64,000 nucleotides of DNA from Thermoproteota archaeon (GTDB taxonomy: Archaea; Thermoproteota; Nitrososphaeria; Nitrososphaerales; Nitrosopumilaceae), in the NCBI GenBank assembly GCA_003352285.1, contig QQVN01000003.1, forward strand, positions 186,001 through 250,000, read 5' to 3'. Shown here in pieces: positions 34,127 through 43,546 of this stretch. The translations under genes were made by a program, and so were the position numbers. The notes under the pieces are model-generated. The model was given only the letters and a program-made list of their open reading frames with translations. It ran no database searches and had not been told where the DNA came from. Every line of letters begins with the position of its first letter. Position 1 is the first letter of the stretch.

Positions 34127-34923
34127 TTATAGACTGCCACGTTCACGTAAATCAGTATGAACTTCTACAAAATGTTCCTTCATTAGAAGAACGACTAAAC
34201 ATGTTGCAAATTGAGATGGCAAGTAACAATGTAGATTATGCACTCATTCTATCATCTTACAAGGTTAATTCTGAACGACCTTCAACTAAACAAATTATTG
34301 ATGCAATAAAAAAATATGATAATCTAGGAGTGGTAGCTGGAGTTACGGTTGATAATCACACTGATGAAGAATTCCAACTATACAAACAATGGATTAAGGA
34401 TGGCTTGATAAAAGGACTAAAGATTTACGCAGGATATGAACACTATTATCCTTACGATGAACGATATAACCGAGTCTATGACGCATGTCAAGAATTCGAC
34501 ATTCCAGTAATGATTCATACTGGTGATACTTACTCTCCAACAGGTAAACTTCGATATTCCAGACCTCTCAACTTAGATGATGTTGCAGTAGAACATCCTG
34601 ACGTTAAGATTGTGTTATGCCATCTTGGAAATCCTTGGATTCAAGATGCACAAGAAGTCATTTACAAAAACAAGAATGTGTATGCAGACATATCTGGACT
34701 TGTAGTGGGCGATTTTGATCACTATTTTGAAAAGATGATGAAAGAAAAGGTGGCAGAGCTAATCAACTATGCTGGCGAACCAAAATATTTGATGTATGGA
34801 ACTGACTGGCCAATTAGCACAATGGATTCATATCTTAATTTTGTCGCAAAATTAAAGATCAAAAGAGAGTATAGAGATCTTTTGATGTATCAAAATGCAA
34901 AGGATCTATTTAGAATATCTTAG
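34123..34923 (+). CDS. Amidohydrolase family metal-dependent hydrolase (Amidohydro_2)
   Basis: 266 residues, TIM-barrel type. Metal-site motifs are present in order: DCHVHV at residues 3-8, IHTGD near 130, CHLGNPW near 165 and YGTDWPIS near 226. This layout fits the ACMSD/Amidohydro_2 group of decarboxylases and hydrolases. ATGA overlap with the GNAT gene suggests that an acyl or amide substrate is shared. Confidence 0.87.
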   Translation: MIIDCHVHVNQYELLQNVPSLEERLNMLQIEMASNNVDYALILSSYKVNSERPSTKQIIDAIKKYDNLGVVAGVTVDNHTDEEFQLYKQWIKDGLIKGLKIYAGYEHYYPYDERYNRVYDACQEFDIPVMIHTGDTYSPTGKLRYSRPLNLDDVAVEHPDVKIVLCHLGNPWIQDAQEVIYKNKNVYADISGLVVGDFDHYFEKMMKEKVAELINYAGEPKYLMYGTDWPISTMDSYLNFVAKLKIKREYRDLLMYQNAKDLFRIS

Positions 34924-34927
34924 AAAT

Positions 34928-35866
34928 TTATTTTAATTTCGCAAGCAATGCCGCATATAAGAACGGAAGAATGGTTGTTACTTCTGCATGTAATGTAGAT
35001 TGCATAGCTTTTTGCGTAACCTTTCCCCATGAAATCGCTTCTCTGACTAGCGCTCCACTTAAACTACCATCAAATTCTTGTGCCGTTGTAATGTATAGTG
35101 CATAGTCTAATCCTTCTCTATACTGATTCCACCACAATGTATGGTGTTTAGAAATCCCCCCTCCTAGCATGAGTGAGCCAGATTTTTCTGCCTTGAAGAT
35201 TAATCCTGATAGTAAATCTGCATCTGCAACAAGATTTAATTTAAAATCTGAATGTTTTTGAGAAAATAACCAAATTTGACTGCCGACTGCTCCATCCATA
35301 ATTCCGGGAACAACAACTGGGATGTTATTCTTGTATGCCCAATGCAAAAATGAATCCTCACCCAAATGTTTACCAATCATTCTTGTAATGTCTGCAGTGG
35401 ACATTTCCTTTACTCCTGACTTGTATTCTTCTTCCAGAAATTTTTGCATTTTTTCTTCTATAAGTGGACCATAACTCTCCATTGGAACCAACACATTTCC
35501 TAATCTGTGAATATTCTGATTTGCTAATTCATTATCGTCCATAGTAAATGATCCTTCTTTGTAGTTAGAATAATGCCTGGCAATATCATGATCAAGTGCC
35601 CCACACGTTGTAATTGCAACATCAAACCATTTGTTTTTGAGCATATCTTTGATTATGCCTCGTAATCCTGTAGATACAATAGCCCCTACAAATGAAACAA
35701 ACTTTAGGCATTTTTTATCTGAAATCATTGAAGTTAAAATTTCCAAACCCATAGAAAGATTCGTCGATTCAAAACCTCCTGACTTTGATAATTCATCAAA
35801 GATTTGTAGAATGTCCGAGTCTGATTTAATTTCTATGTCCTTGACTGGATTACCTGGTTCAATCAT
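34928..35866 (-). CDS. dys: Deoxyhypusine synthase
   Basis: 312 residues. It transfers the aminobutyl group of spermidine (or a related polyamine) to a lysine of aIF5A. The active-site Lys lies in GGGISKHH, followed by YITTAQEFDGSLSGA and SWGKV, all characteristic. Transcribed divergently from the inositol phosphate synthase gene. Confidence 0.95.
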   Translation of the reverse strand: MIEPGNPVKDIEIKSDSDILQIFDELSKSGGFESTNLSMGLEILTSMISDKKCLKFVSFVGAIVSTGLRGIIKDMLKNKWFDVAITTCGALDHDIARHYSNYKEGSFTMDDNELANQNIHRLGNVLVPMESYGPLIEEKMQKFLEEEYKSGVKEMSTADITRMIGKHLGEDSFLHWAYKNNIPVVVPGIMDGAVGSQIWLFSQKHSDFKLNLVADADLLSGLIFKAEKSGSLMLGGGISKHHTLWWNQYREGLDYALYITTAQEFDGSLSGALVREAISWGKVTQKAMQSTLHAEVTTILPFLYAALLAKLK

Positions 35867-35946
35867 AATAGAAAATTTTGTCCCGAGTATAAAATTCTGT
35901 CTTGGAATAATATGACTTGATTAATTCATGAACCCTTTTAGGAAAA

Positions 35947-35953
35947 CTTTAAA
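35947..35953 (+). promoter_or_regulatory. TATA-like element for the inositol-phosphate synthase gene
   Basis: CTTTAAA lies 26-32 nt before the ATG of the inositol-3-phosphate synthase gene, consistent with a leaderless archaeal promoter. Confidence 0.5.
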
Positions 35954-35978
35954 CCTTGTCTGATAACACAAACTGCGA

Positions 35979-37079
35979 ATGGTTGAAAAGATCAAAGTAG
36001 GTCTTGTGGGAATTGGAAATTGTTTTTCGGGTTTAATACAAGGAATTGAATACTATAGACAAAACCCCTCTCAGCAAGTAATAGGAATTATTCATGAAAA
36101 ATTAGCAGGTTATGGAATTCATGATATTGAATTTGTAGTTGGATTTGATGTTGGAGAAAATAAAATTGGAAAAACAATCAATGAAGCAATTTACGAATAT
36201 CCAAACATGGTTACCTGGATTCCAAAAGAGAATATGCCAAAAACAAATGCCAAGGTCTTTGAGAGTCCAATCTTAGATGGTGTAGGATTATGGGTTGAAA
36301 ATAGAATTAAACCAATTAAGAGTAACAAAACAGATGAACAACTGGCAGAAGAGATAAAAAAACAAATTAAAGAATCTGGGGCAGAAATTCTTGTCTCATA
36401 TCTTCCTGTAGGATCAGATAAAGTTACACAGTTTTGGGCACAGATGTGCCTTGATACTGGCACTGCATTTGTTAATTGTATACCCTCTTTCATTTGTTCA
36501 GATGAAACTTGGGGTAAAAAATTTGCAGAAAAAGGAATTCCAGTAATTGGTGATGATATTAAAGGGCAAGTAGGTGCAACAATAGTTCATCGAACTCTTG
36601 CTAGATTGTGTAATGATCGTGGAACTAAGATTGAGAAGACATATCAAATCAATGTTGGAGGAAATACTGACTTTTTGAATATGAAAGAACAAGACCGACT
36701 TGTCAGCAAAAAGATTTCTAAAACTGAAAGTGTCCAAAGTCAATTAGATGAAAGATTAGACGATGACCAAATTTACGTTGGACCTTCTGATTTTATACCC
36801 TTCTTAGGAAATACCAAACTCATGTTTATGAGAATTGAAGGAAGGCAATGGGCAAATATTCCATATAACATGGAAGTTAGGCTTGAGGTTGATGACAAGG
36901 CAAACTCTGCAGGTATTGTCATTGATGCCATCCGTTTAGCAAAGATTGCACTTGACAGAGGTATTGGCGGTCCTATCTATCCTGCCAGCGCATATTTGAT
37001 GAAACATCCTCCAAAACAAATGACTGATCCACAAGCAAAGGCTTCATGCGAAGAATTTGTTTCAGGAAAATCTAACTAA
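35979..37079 (+). CDS. ino1: Inositol-3-phosphate synthase
   Basis: 366 residues. The NAD-binding start VGLVGIGNCFSGLIQG, the central GDDIKGQVGATIVHR and NVGGNTDFLN blocks identify archaeal myo-inositol-1-phosphate synthase, which converts glucose 6-phosphate to inositol 3-phosphate for inositol phospholipid head groups. It ends 8 nt inside the convergent nitrilase-family gene. Confidence 0.93.
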   Translation: MVEKIKVGLVGIGNCFSGLIQGIEYYRQNPSQQVIGIIHEKLAGYGIHDIEFVVGFDVGENKIGKTINEAIYEYPNMVTWIPKENMPKTNAKVFESPILDGVGLWVENRIKPIKSNKTDEQLAEEIKKQIKESGAEILVSYLPVGSDKVTQFWAQMCLDTGTAFVNCIPSFICSDETWGKKFAEKGIPVIGDDIKGQVGATIVHRTLARLCNDRGTKIEKTYQINVGGNTDFLNMKEQDRLVSKKISKTESVQSQLDERLDDDQIYVGPSDFIPFLGNTKLMFMRIEGRQWANIPYNMEVRLEVDDKANSAGIVIDAIRLAKIALDRGIGGPIYPASAYLMKHPPKQMTDPQAKASCEEFVSGKSN

Positions 37080-37812
37080 ACTTATTTTCATCAGAAAATC
37101 TTGATGCTCTGCTTTTCTTATGTTTTGAGAGAGTAAACTCCTGAGTAACTGATGAATTTGGTTTATTCAAAATTTTGTTCTTTGGTAAGTATACTTGTGA
37201 CTTTTCATGAAGATCTACAATTATACTCTTTCCGCCAAATTTTTGGTTCAAAACATTAGCCGCAACGATTGGAATTCGATTCTCCAAAGCCCTAGTCTGA
37301 ACATAAAGATGCCAAGGAGTTATTCCTCTTTTAACAATCCTGCTTGGTGAGAAGATAACTTCTGCGCCCTTTCTTGCCAATGAGTTTACTACCTTAGGAA
37401 ACACCATGTCGTAGCAGATTACAATGCCAAACTTACAACTGGTTTTGAAAATTTTTGCTCTATCTCCGGGTCTTATCAGACGTCTTTCATAATCAAAAGG
37501 GTGAATTTTTTCTTGTTTTCCAATAATCTCCCCTTTAGGATCGATTACTGGTGCAGAGATGATGAGTTTGTTTTTAATTTTTTCATAAAACGCTCCAGGA
37601 ATAATAGTCATAGAGTAATCTTTTGCGATCCTTTGAAATTCTAAAAATTCCTTCTCAAAATCATTAATGTTGTTATTTTTTAACCACTGTTCAGGAAGGC
37701 ATACAATATCAGTCTCTTTCTTTCCCAACCGTAAAAGGATCTGTACTATTTTACAAATTCCTGCTGAATTGGAAGAAATCTGACCAGTCTGAATTATTCC
37801 TAATTTTACCAT
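37072..37812 (-). CDS. Carbon-nitrogen hydrolase (nitrilase superfamily)
   Basis: 246 residues. The Glu-Lys-Cys triad is visible as CLPEQW (Glu), GKQEKIHPF (Lys) and IVICYDMVFP (Cys). Members cleave amides such as omega-amides or N-carbamoyl compounds. The C-terminal about 25 residues are unusually basic. Substrate unknown. Confidence 0.88.
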   Translation of the reverse strand: MVKLGIIQTGQISSNSAGICKIVQILLRLGKKETDIVCLPEQWLKNNNINDFEKEFLEFQRIAKDYSMTIIPGAFYEKIKNKLIISAPVIDPKGEIIGKQEKIHPFDYERRLIRPGDRAKIFKTSCKFGIVICYDMVFPKVVNSLARKGAEVIFSPSRIVKRGITPWHLYVQTRALENRIPIVAANVLNQKFGGKSIIVDLHEKSQVYLPKNKILNKPNSSVTQEFTLSKHKKSRASRFSDENKFS

Positions 37813-37945
37813 GATATTCTAGTCTAATTCTGTAATAAGTAGGCACGCTCATTACGATGGAATTGCGAACCCTACAATAATTCTCATCATGGTCAACTAA
37901 ACTTGTTAACAATCGATTATCCAACCAAAATGGAAAAAATAGTCA

Positions 37946-40900
37946 TTGGTTCATATCAAAAAAGTAGAGATCTTTGGATTCAAATCATTTGGTTTTAAAA
38001 ACACTATTGTAGATTTTCAGCCTGGACTAGTATCGATCTCTGGACCAAACGGATCAGGTAAGAGCAACATCCTAGATGCAATAATTTTTGCAATGGGTGA
38101 AAATCGTCCTAAAACAATGCGAGTTGACAAATTAAGATCTTTAATGCATGATATTGAAGGAAATCGACGTGGACCAAAAATGGCACGAGCAAGTGTTCAC
38201 TTTGATAACACTGATCGCAAAATACCCGTAGATTCTGATAATGTCGAAATCACAAGAGAGATGGATGATAAAGGTGAAAATAATTATTATCTAAATAAGA
38301 AAAAAACAAACAGAACTCAAATTTTAGATCTTTTAGATGTCGCAAATGCTGGATTAAACCAATTAAACGCAGTCCAACAAGGAACCGTAACAAGAATATC
38401 TGAATTTACCCCAGAAGAAAAAAGACAAGCCATTGAAAACTTAATCGGTTTGTCATATTTTGATGAAAAGAAAGCAGAATCTCAAAAACAACTAGAAGAA
38501 GCAGACAGACGTCTCGAAATTGCTCTTGCCAGAATGGATGAAATTAAAAAACGAATTGACGAGCTTGAAGAAGAAAGAAATCTCAAAATGCGTTATGATT
38601 TTCTAGAGCGAGAGCTGAATCGACTAAACGCAATATCGGCTGCAAACAAAATGAGAACAGTCAAATCTGAAAAACTAACCAAAGAAAAATCATTTAATGA
38701 GATTTCTGCCGAAGTAACTAAACTATCTGAAGAGCGGGAAATTATTCGAAAAGAGATTCAAGAACTTGATGAGAAGAAACTAAAATTCATGGATGAAGTT
38801 AATGCATACAATCAGGCCAAAGCCACAATTGATACTGAACTAAGTGACGCAATGCAGCAGTTTGAGGAGACAAATAGCGGAATAGTTACTGCCCAAAAAC
38901 GAATTCAGCAAATCGATTCTCATATTCCTGAGATAAAGCAGGAAATCCAAGAAATTCACCAAAAACAGGATTCTATTAAGACCGAAACCAATGAACTATC
39001 TGATTCTATTAGCCAAACTAACACTGAAAAGCAAAAACTCGAGGCTGACATACTTCAGCTTGATGCGCAACGAAACAAAGTTCTCCAAGAACAATCTCAT
39101 GTTACTGCAAAAAAAGTTGAAGTAGATAGAAAAATTAAAGATCTTAGGGAAAAACTAAACTCTGCAAAGCTTGCCCTATCCCAAGTAGAATCTGAAATTC
39201 AGGATATTGATAACAAAATTGTAACAAATAATAACAAAAAAGCAACTTATGAAGTTGAATCACAAAAACTTTCTGGACTAAAAAACAAATTAGAATCAGT
39301 ACAAGCAAATCATCAAGCATCAATTACCGAACTAAAATCTCGAATATCTCAATTAATATCAAAACGAGAAAAATTTGAAAAAGATATTGAAGATTTATCA
39401 TTAATCTTAGACAAGTCAAGTAATGCTGCAGCACAATATGAAGCAAAGATCAAAGTTGTCAAAAGTGTAATGCATGAAGATTACTCAATTGCAAAATTAA
39501 AAGAAGAATCTGACAAGTTGGGCATTGAGGGTCTTGTATACGAAATGATTACTTGGGATAAACAATATGAGCGTGCAGTCTTAGCTGCCGGTACTGATTG
39601 GATTAAAGCTATAGTTGTAAAAGACTTTGCAACTCTTCTTAGCCTTGCGGAAGTAGCACGTGATAAAAAACTACCAAAGTTAAAAATTATTCCACTAGAT
39701 GCAATTCCAAACTTTAAACTTGATTTACCCCAAGACAAAGGAATCATTGGAATATTATCTGATTATGTGAAATGTGACTCTCAATATTCTGCATTAAAGA
39801 CATTTTTGTTTGGTAATGTTATTTTGACTGACTCTAGATCCTCTGCATACCGAATATCAAAGGCCGGTTACAAAGCTGTTACGGTAGAAGGTGAATTCTT
39901 TGAGTCAAAATCAAGTGCAGTAATTGTTGATATTAATTCAAAAATTTCCAAACTCACAAAAATTATTTCCATGAGTACTTCTGTTGATGGCCTACTTAGC
40001 TCAATCAGTCTTCTCAAACGATACATCCAGAAAAAGAAGACCTCATTGAAAAAACTTGATGATACTATAGAAAATCATAGGGAGCGACTTTCCACATCTG
40101 AAACCGGTTTGGCTACAACAAAACAAAGTTTGAATGACTTAATCTGGAAACTAAATGGTACCTCCCAAATGAGTGTGCAATTAGGCACAAGAAACGCTGA
40201 TTTGGAACAGAAAAAATCAAGCCTGAAAACAGAGATCGTCCAAAAAGAGTCCTATGTATCCTCTTTGGAGGAGCGCATTGAGATGGTTCAGGAGAACTAT
40301 GCTGAAGGCGAGCAAACAAGGATTGCAAATGAGCTTTCCAGACTAAATGAGAGAAAAGCATCTCTTGATTCAAAAATGACTAGCATAATGGCTGAATTTA
40401 GAGAAAAATCATCAAAGCTTGCATCCCTTAATGCTCAAGAATCAAAAGAAGAGAGCACAATACGTAACCTTAACGATGAAATTTTAACATTGGAATCTGA
40501 AAAACAAGATTTAACATCACGAATTGCAAATCTTGAACAAGAGAAAGTTGCAAAAAATGAATCCTTAATCAAACTAAGAGAAAAAGAACAAGAATTAATT
40601 TCTACTTCTGGAACGTCTGTATCTCAACTAAAAGAATATGATGATAAATTAAAAGAACTAAACGATCGTGACCGTTCATTGACAAAAGACATCAACTCAT
40701 ATGAACGACAAACTGATTCTCTATCTCGTGATCTACGTGACCTAACCGAAAGTGAAACCAAACTCAATAAATTATTAGAGACATTTGGTTTTGATGAGAG
40801 TATCTCAACATTTGATGTAGAACCTCTACTCATAGCATTGTCTTCGGAACAAAGATCATTAACAGCATTAAATGCAAAAGCACCTGAAACATACATTGAA

Positions 40901-41470
40901 GTATCTGATGGATACCGTTCAATGTCTACTAGAAAGAATTCCTTAGAACAAGAACGTAACTCCATTGTAAAATTCATTGAAGAAATTGAAAAAGACAAAA
41001 GACAAACCTTCCTTGATGCCTTTGATAAGGTGGATAAGGAAATACGTCACATATTTACAAAAATGACTGGAGGAAATGCTTGGTTAGAATTACAAAATGA
41101 GGATGACATATTTAATTCTGGAATTTCTTACCTTATCCAATTCCCCAATAAGCCAAAACGTGAATCAACATCAATCAGTGGTGGTGAAAAAACACTTGCT
41201 GCAATTGTATTTGTTTTGGCATTACAAAAACTAAAGCCTTCTCCGTTCTATCTCTTTGATGAAGTTGATGCACATCTTGATGCTCCAAACTCAGAAAGAC
41301 TCTCTAAAATTTTAGAAGAGCGTTCCAAAGAAAGTCAATTCATTATGGTGTCTTTGAAAGACTCTGTTGTACAAAAGGCTCAACTAATCTATGGTGTTTA
41401 TCCAAAGAATGGTGTTTCTCAAGTGGTAACTTACAAAGACAAACGATTGCCATCAATGGCTAAAACCTAG
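37946..41470 (+). CDS. smc: Chromosome segregation protein SMC
   Basis: 1174 residues, full length, from a TTG start. Walker A (GPNGSGKSN) near residue 33, long coiled coils, a hinge around residues 510-680, signature motif SISGGEKTLA and Walker B FYLFDEVDAHLD near the C terminus are all present. It organises and compacts the chromosome. No ScpA/ScpB gene is adjacent. The stop shares CTAG with the convergent ATPase gene. Confidence 0.97.
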   Translation: MVHIKKVEIFGFKSFGFKNTIVDFQPGLVSISGPNGSGKSNILDAIIFAMGENRPKTMRVDKLRSLMHDIEGNRRGPKMARASVHFDNTDRKIPVDSDNVEITREMDDKGENNYYLNKKKTNRTQILDLLDVANAGLNQLNAVQQGTVTRISEFTPEEKRQAIENLIGLSYFDEKKAESQKQLEEADRRLEIALARMDEIKKRIDELEEERNLKMRYDFLERELNRLNAISAANKMRTVKSEKLTKEKSFNEISAEVTKLSEEREIIRKEIQELDEKKLKFMDEVNAYNQAKATIDTELSDAMQQFEETNSGIVTAQKRIQQIDSHIPEIKQEIQEIHQKQDSIKTETNELSDSISQTNTEKQKLEADILQLDAQRNKVLQEQSHVTAKKVEVDRKIKDLREKLNSAKLALSQVESEIQDIDNKIVTNNNKKATYEVESQKLSGLKNKLESVQANHQASITELKSRISQLISKREKFEKDIEDLSLILDKSSNAAAQYEAKIKVVKSVMHEDYSIAKLKEESDKLGIEGLVYEMITWDKQYERAVLAAGTDWIKAIVVKDFATLLSLAEVARDKKLPKLKIIPLDAIPNFKLDLPQDKGIIGILSDYVKCDSQYSALKTFLFGNVILTDSRSSAYRISKAGYKAVTVEGEFFESKSSAVIVDINSKISKLTKIISMSTSVDGLLSSISLLKRYIQKKKTSLKKLDDTIENHRERLSTSETGLATTKQSLNDLIWKLNGTSQMSVQLGTRNADLEQKKSSLKTEIVQKESYVSSLEERIEMVQENYAEGEQTRIANELSRLNERKASLDSKMTSIMAEFREKSSKLASLNAQESKEESTIRNLNDEILTLESEKQDLTSRIANLEQEKVAKNESLIKLREKEQELISTSGTSVSQLKEYDDKLKELNDRDRSLTKDINSYERQTDSLSRDLRDLTESETKLNKLLETFGFDESISTFDVEPLLIALSSEQRSLTALNAKAPETYIEVSDGYRSMSTRKNSLEQERNSIVKFIEEIEKDKRQTFLDAFDKVDKEIRHIFTKMTGGNAWLELQNEDDIFNSGISYLIQFPNKPKRESTSISGGEKTLAAIVFVLALQKLKPSPFYLFDEVDAHLDAPNSERLSKILEERSKESQFIMVSLKDSVVQKAQLIYGVYPKNGVSQVVTYKDKRLPSMAKT

Positions 41471-42435
41471 ATTTCAACAAAACAGGCGACTTTGCGACCA
41501 AATTTTGATTCTAATTTTGGTTCATCCTTGCATTTTTCGATTGCATAGGGGCATCTTGAACGAAATCTGCATCCGTGATATTGCTCAACATTCGCAACTG
41601 GTTCATTGATGCGAATTTTTTTCTCTTTGTGAAGGTTTTCTGGATCTGGTTCTGATATTGCATCAATTAATGCTTGAGTGTACGGATGTTTTGGATTCAA
41701 AAGAACTTCTTTGATTGGACCTTGCTCAACAATTTGCCCCAAATACAAAATTGCAATTGTATCTCCAAAATATTTTGCCGTTGCTAAATCATGTGTAATG
41801 TAGATAAATGTAATCTCATATTTTTTCTTGAGTTCCTCCATTAGCTCTAACATTTCTGCTCTGATGGAAACATCCAACATAGATACAGGTTCATCTGCAA
41901 TCAAAATCTTGGGCTTTAATGCCAAAGCCCTTGCTAAAACAATTCTTTGTCTTTGCCCACCTGATAACATATGGGGATATTTATTGACAATATTTTCAGC
42001 AGGTTCCAATCTGACTTCTTTTAAAACTTGTAGCACCCTTGCTTCAATCTCTTTTTTGGTTCCAAAATTATGTATCTCTAATGGTTCTGATATGATATCT
42101 AAAATTTTCATTCTCGGATTTATTGAGTCATATGGGTCCTGATGGATCATTTGACATTGCATTCGTATTTCATTGATACTTTTTTGCTCATCAGTGATTT
42201 TCTGTGATTGTAAGATGACATTTCCTTCATCTGGTTGAATTGATTTAAGAATTAATTTTGCAATTGTTGTTTTTCCGGAACCTGATTCTCCTGCTAGCAC
42301 AAAGACTTCTCCTTTTTTTACTTCAAATGAAACGTTATCTACTGCGTGTACCGTAGATGACTTTGAAATAAAAATACTCTTTTTGGTAAAATATTTTTTT
42401 AAATTTTCAACTTGTAATATGTAACTCAATACCAT
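41467..42435 (-). CDS. ABC transporter ATP-binding protein, oligopeptide/dipeptide (OppF/DppF) type
   Basis: About 322 residues from the ATG at 42433-42435; an upstream in-frame ATG would add 12 atypical residues. Walker A GESGSGKTT, signature LSGGQRQR and Walker B ILIADEPVSMLD are intact, and the Opp/Dpp-specific C-terminal Cys-rich segment (GCRFRSRCPYA) is present, which in relatives binds an iron-sulfur cluster. No permease is beside it; the solute-binding protein at 9581-12064 could be its partner. Confidence 0.92.
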   Translation of the reverse strand: MVLSYILQVENLKKYFTKKSIFISKSSTVHAVDNVSFEVKKGEVFVLAGESGSGKTTIAKLILKSIQPDEGNVILQSQKITDEQKSINEIRMQCQMIHQDPYDSINPRMKILDIISEPLEIHNFGTKKEIEARVLQVLKEVRLEPAENIVNKYPHMLSGGQRQRIVLARALALKPKILIADEPVSMLDVSIRAEMLELMEELKKKYEITFIYITHDLATAKYFGDTIAILYLGQIVEQGPIKEVLLNPKHPYTQALIDAISEPDPENLHKEKKIRINEPVANVEQYHGCRFRSRCPYAIEKCKDEPKLESKFGRKVACFVEI

Positions 42436-42517
42436 GTGTATATTTTTGCAGTATATCAAGAAATTGTACAAAATTTAGGATAAGGCATTTATTTACAAAA
42501 AAATTCACTTTGAATAC

Positions 42518-43546
42518 TTGCACTCAAAAACAATATTACAAGAATTAGGATACAACCTACATGAGGTCAATCCTAGATTACATTATTTTAAGCCAAATAC
42601 ATCAAAAACAGAAAAAACATTTGCTGAAGAGATTTCATACAGTTTAACCCAAAATTCCAAATTTATTCATCCAAAATTCTTCTATGATCAAACCGGCTCG
42701 CGCCTCTTTGAACAAATTTGCCACCTACCGGAGTACTATTTAACCCGAACCGAGATTTCAATCTTAAAATTTCTTAAAAATGAACTACCTCAGTTTTTAG
42801 ATAAATCCTATAGGTTAGTTGAATTAGGTAGTGGCTCATCCACCAAAACAAAACTATTGTTGGACATTTTGCATGATTTACAAGAGCGTGTAGAATATTT
42901 TCCAATAGACATATCTGATATTCTCAAAGAAGGTTCTCAATCTTTATTGGAATCATATGAAAATTTACACATTACTGGAGTAATTGACACATACGAGGGT
43001 GGCCTAAAGTTTATCAAATCATTTGATAATACTCCAAATCTAGTTGCATTCTTGGGTTCTAGTTTTGGAAATTTTGAATATGATGATAGTATAAGATTTC
43101 TTCATGACGTAAATTCTACAATGAAGCAATCCGATTTGTTTTTAGCTGGTATTGATCTTGTCAAGGATAAAAAAATACTTGAAGATGCGTATAATGATTC
43201 ACGTGGGGTTACTGCACAATTCAACCTCAATGTTTTACAAAGAATTAACAATGAACTTGATGCAAATTTTGATATTGACAAGTTTTATCACAAGGCTGAG
43301 TTCAATGAGAAAGAAAATCGAATTGAAATGTATCTTCGCTCAAAAGAAGTACAATCTGTAAATATTCCTAAAGCAAATTTGAGTATAGATTTTGTTAAAG
43401 ATGAGTTAATTCACACTGAACACTCTCACAAATACACTGTATCTCAAATTGAAAACATGATGGATGAAACAAATTTTGAAATTAAAAAAATATGGCAAGA
43501 TCCTTACCAAAATTATTCTATGATTCTTGCATCAAAGATTTTCTAA
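42518..43546 (+). CDS. egtD: L-histidine N-alpha-methyltransferase (EgtD-like)
   Basis: 342 residues from a TTG start. PKFFYDQTGSRLFEQICHLPEYYLTRTE-type N terminus, SAM motif ELGSGSSTKT and AFLGSSFGNFE match EgtD, which trimethylates histidine to hercynine in ergothioneine synthesis. It converges on the EgtB-like gene with a 4-nt shared stop overlap (CTAA). Confidence 0.93.
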   Translation: MHSKTILQELGYNLHEVNPRLHYFKPNTSKTEKTFAEEISYSLTQNSKFIHPKFFYDQTGSRLFEQICHLPEYYLTRTEISILKFLKNELPQFLDKSYRLVELGSGSSTKTKLLLDILHDLQERVEYFPIDISDILKEGSQSLLESYENLHITGVIDTYEGGLKFIKSFDNTPNLVAFLGSSFGNFEYDDSIRFLHDVNSTMKQSDLFLAGIDLVKDKKILEDAYNDSRGVTAQFNLNVLQRINNELDANFDIDKFYHKAEFNEKENRIEMYLRSKEVQSVNIPKANLSIDFVKDELIHTEHSHKYTVSQIENMMDETNFEIKKIWQDPYQNYSMILASKIF

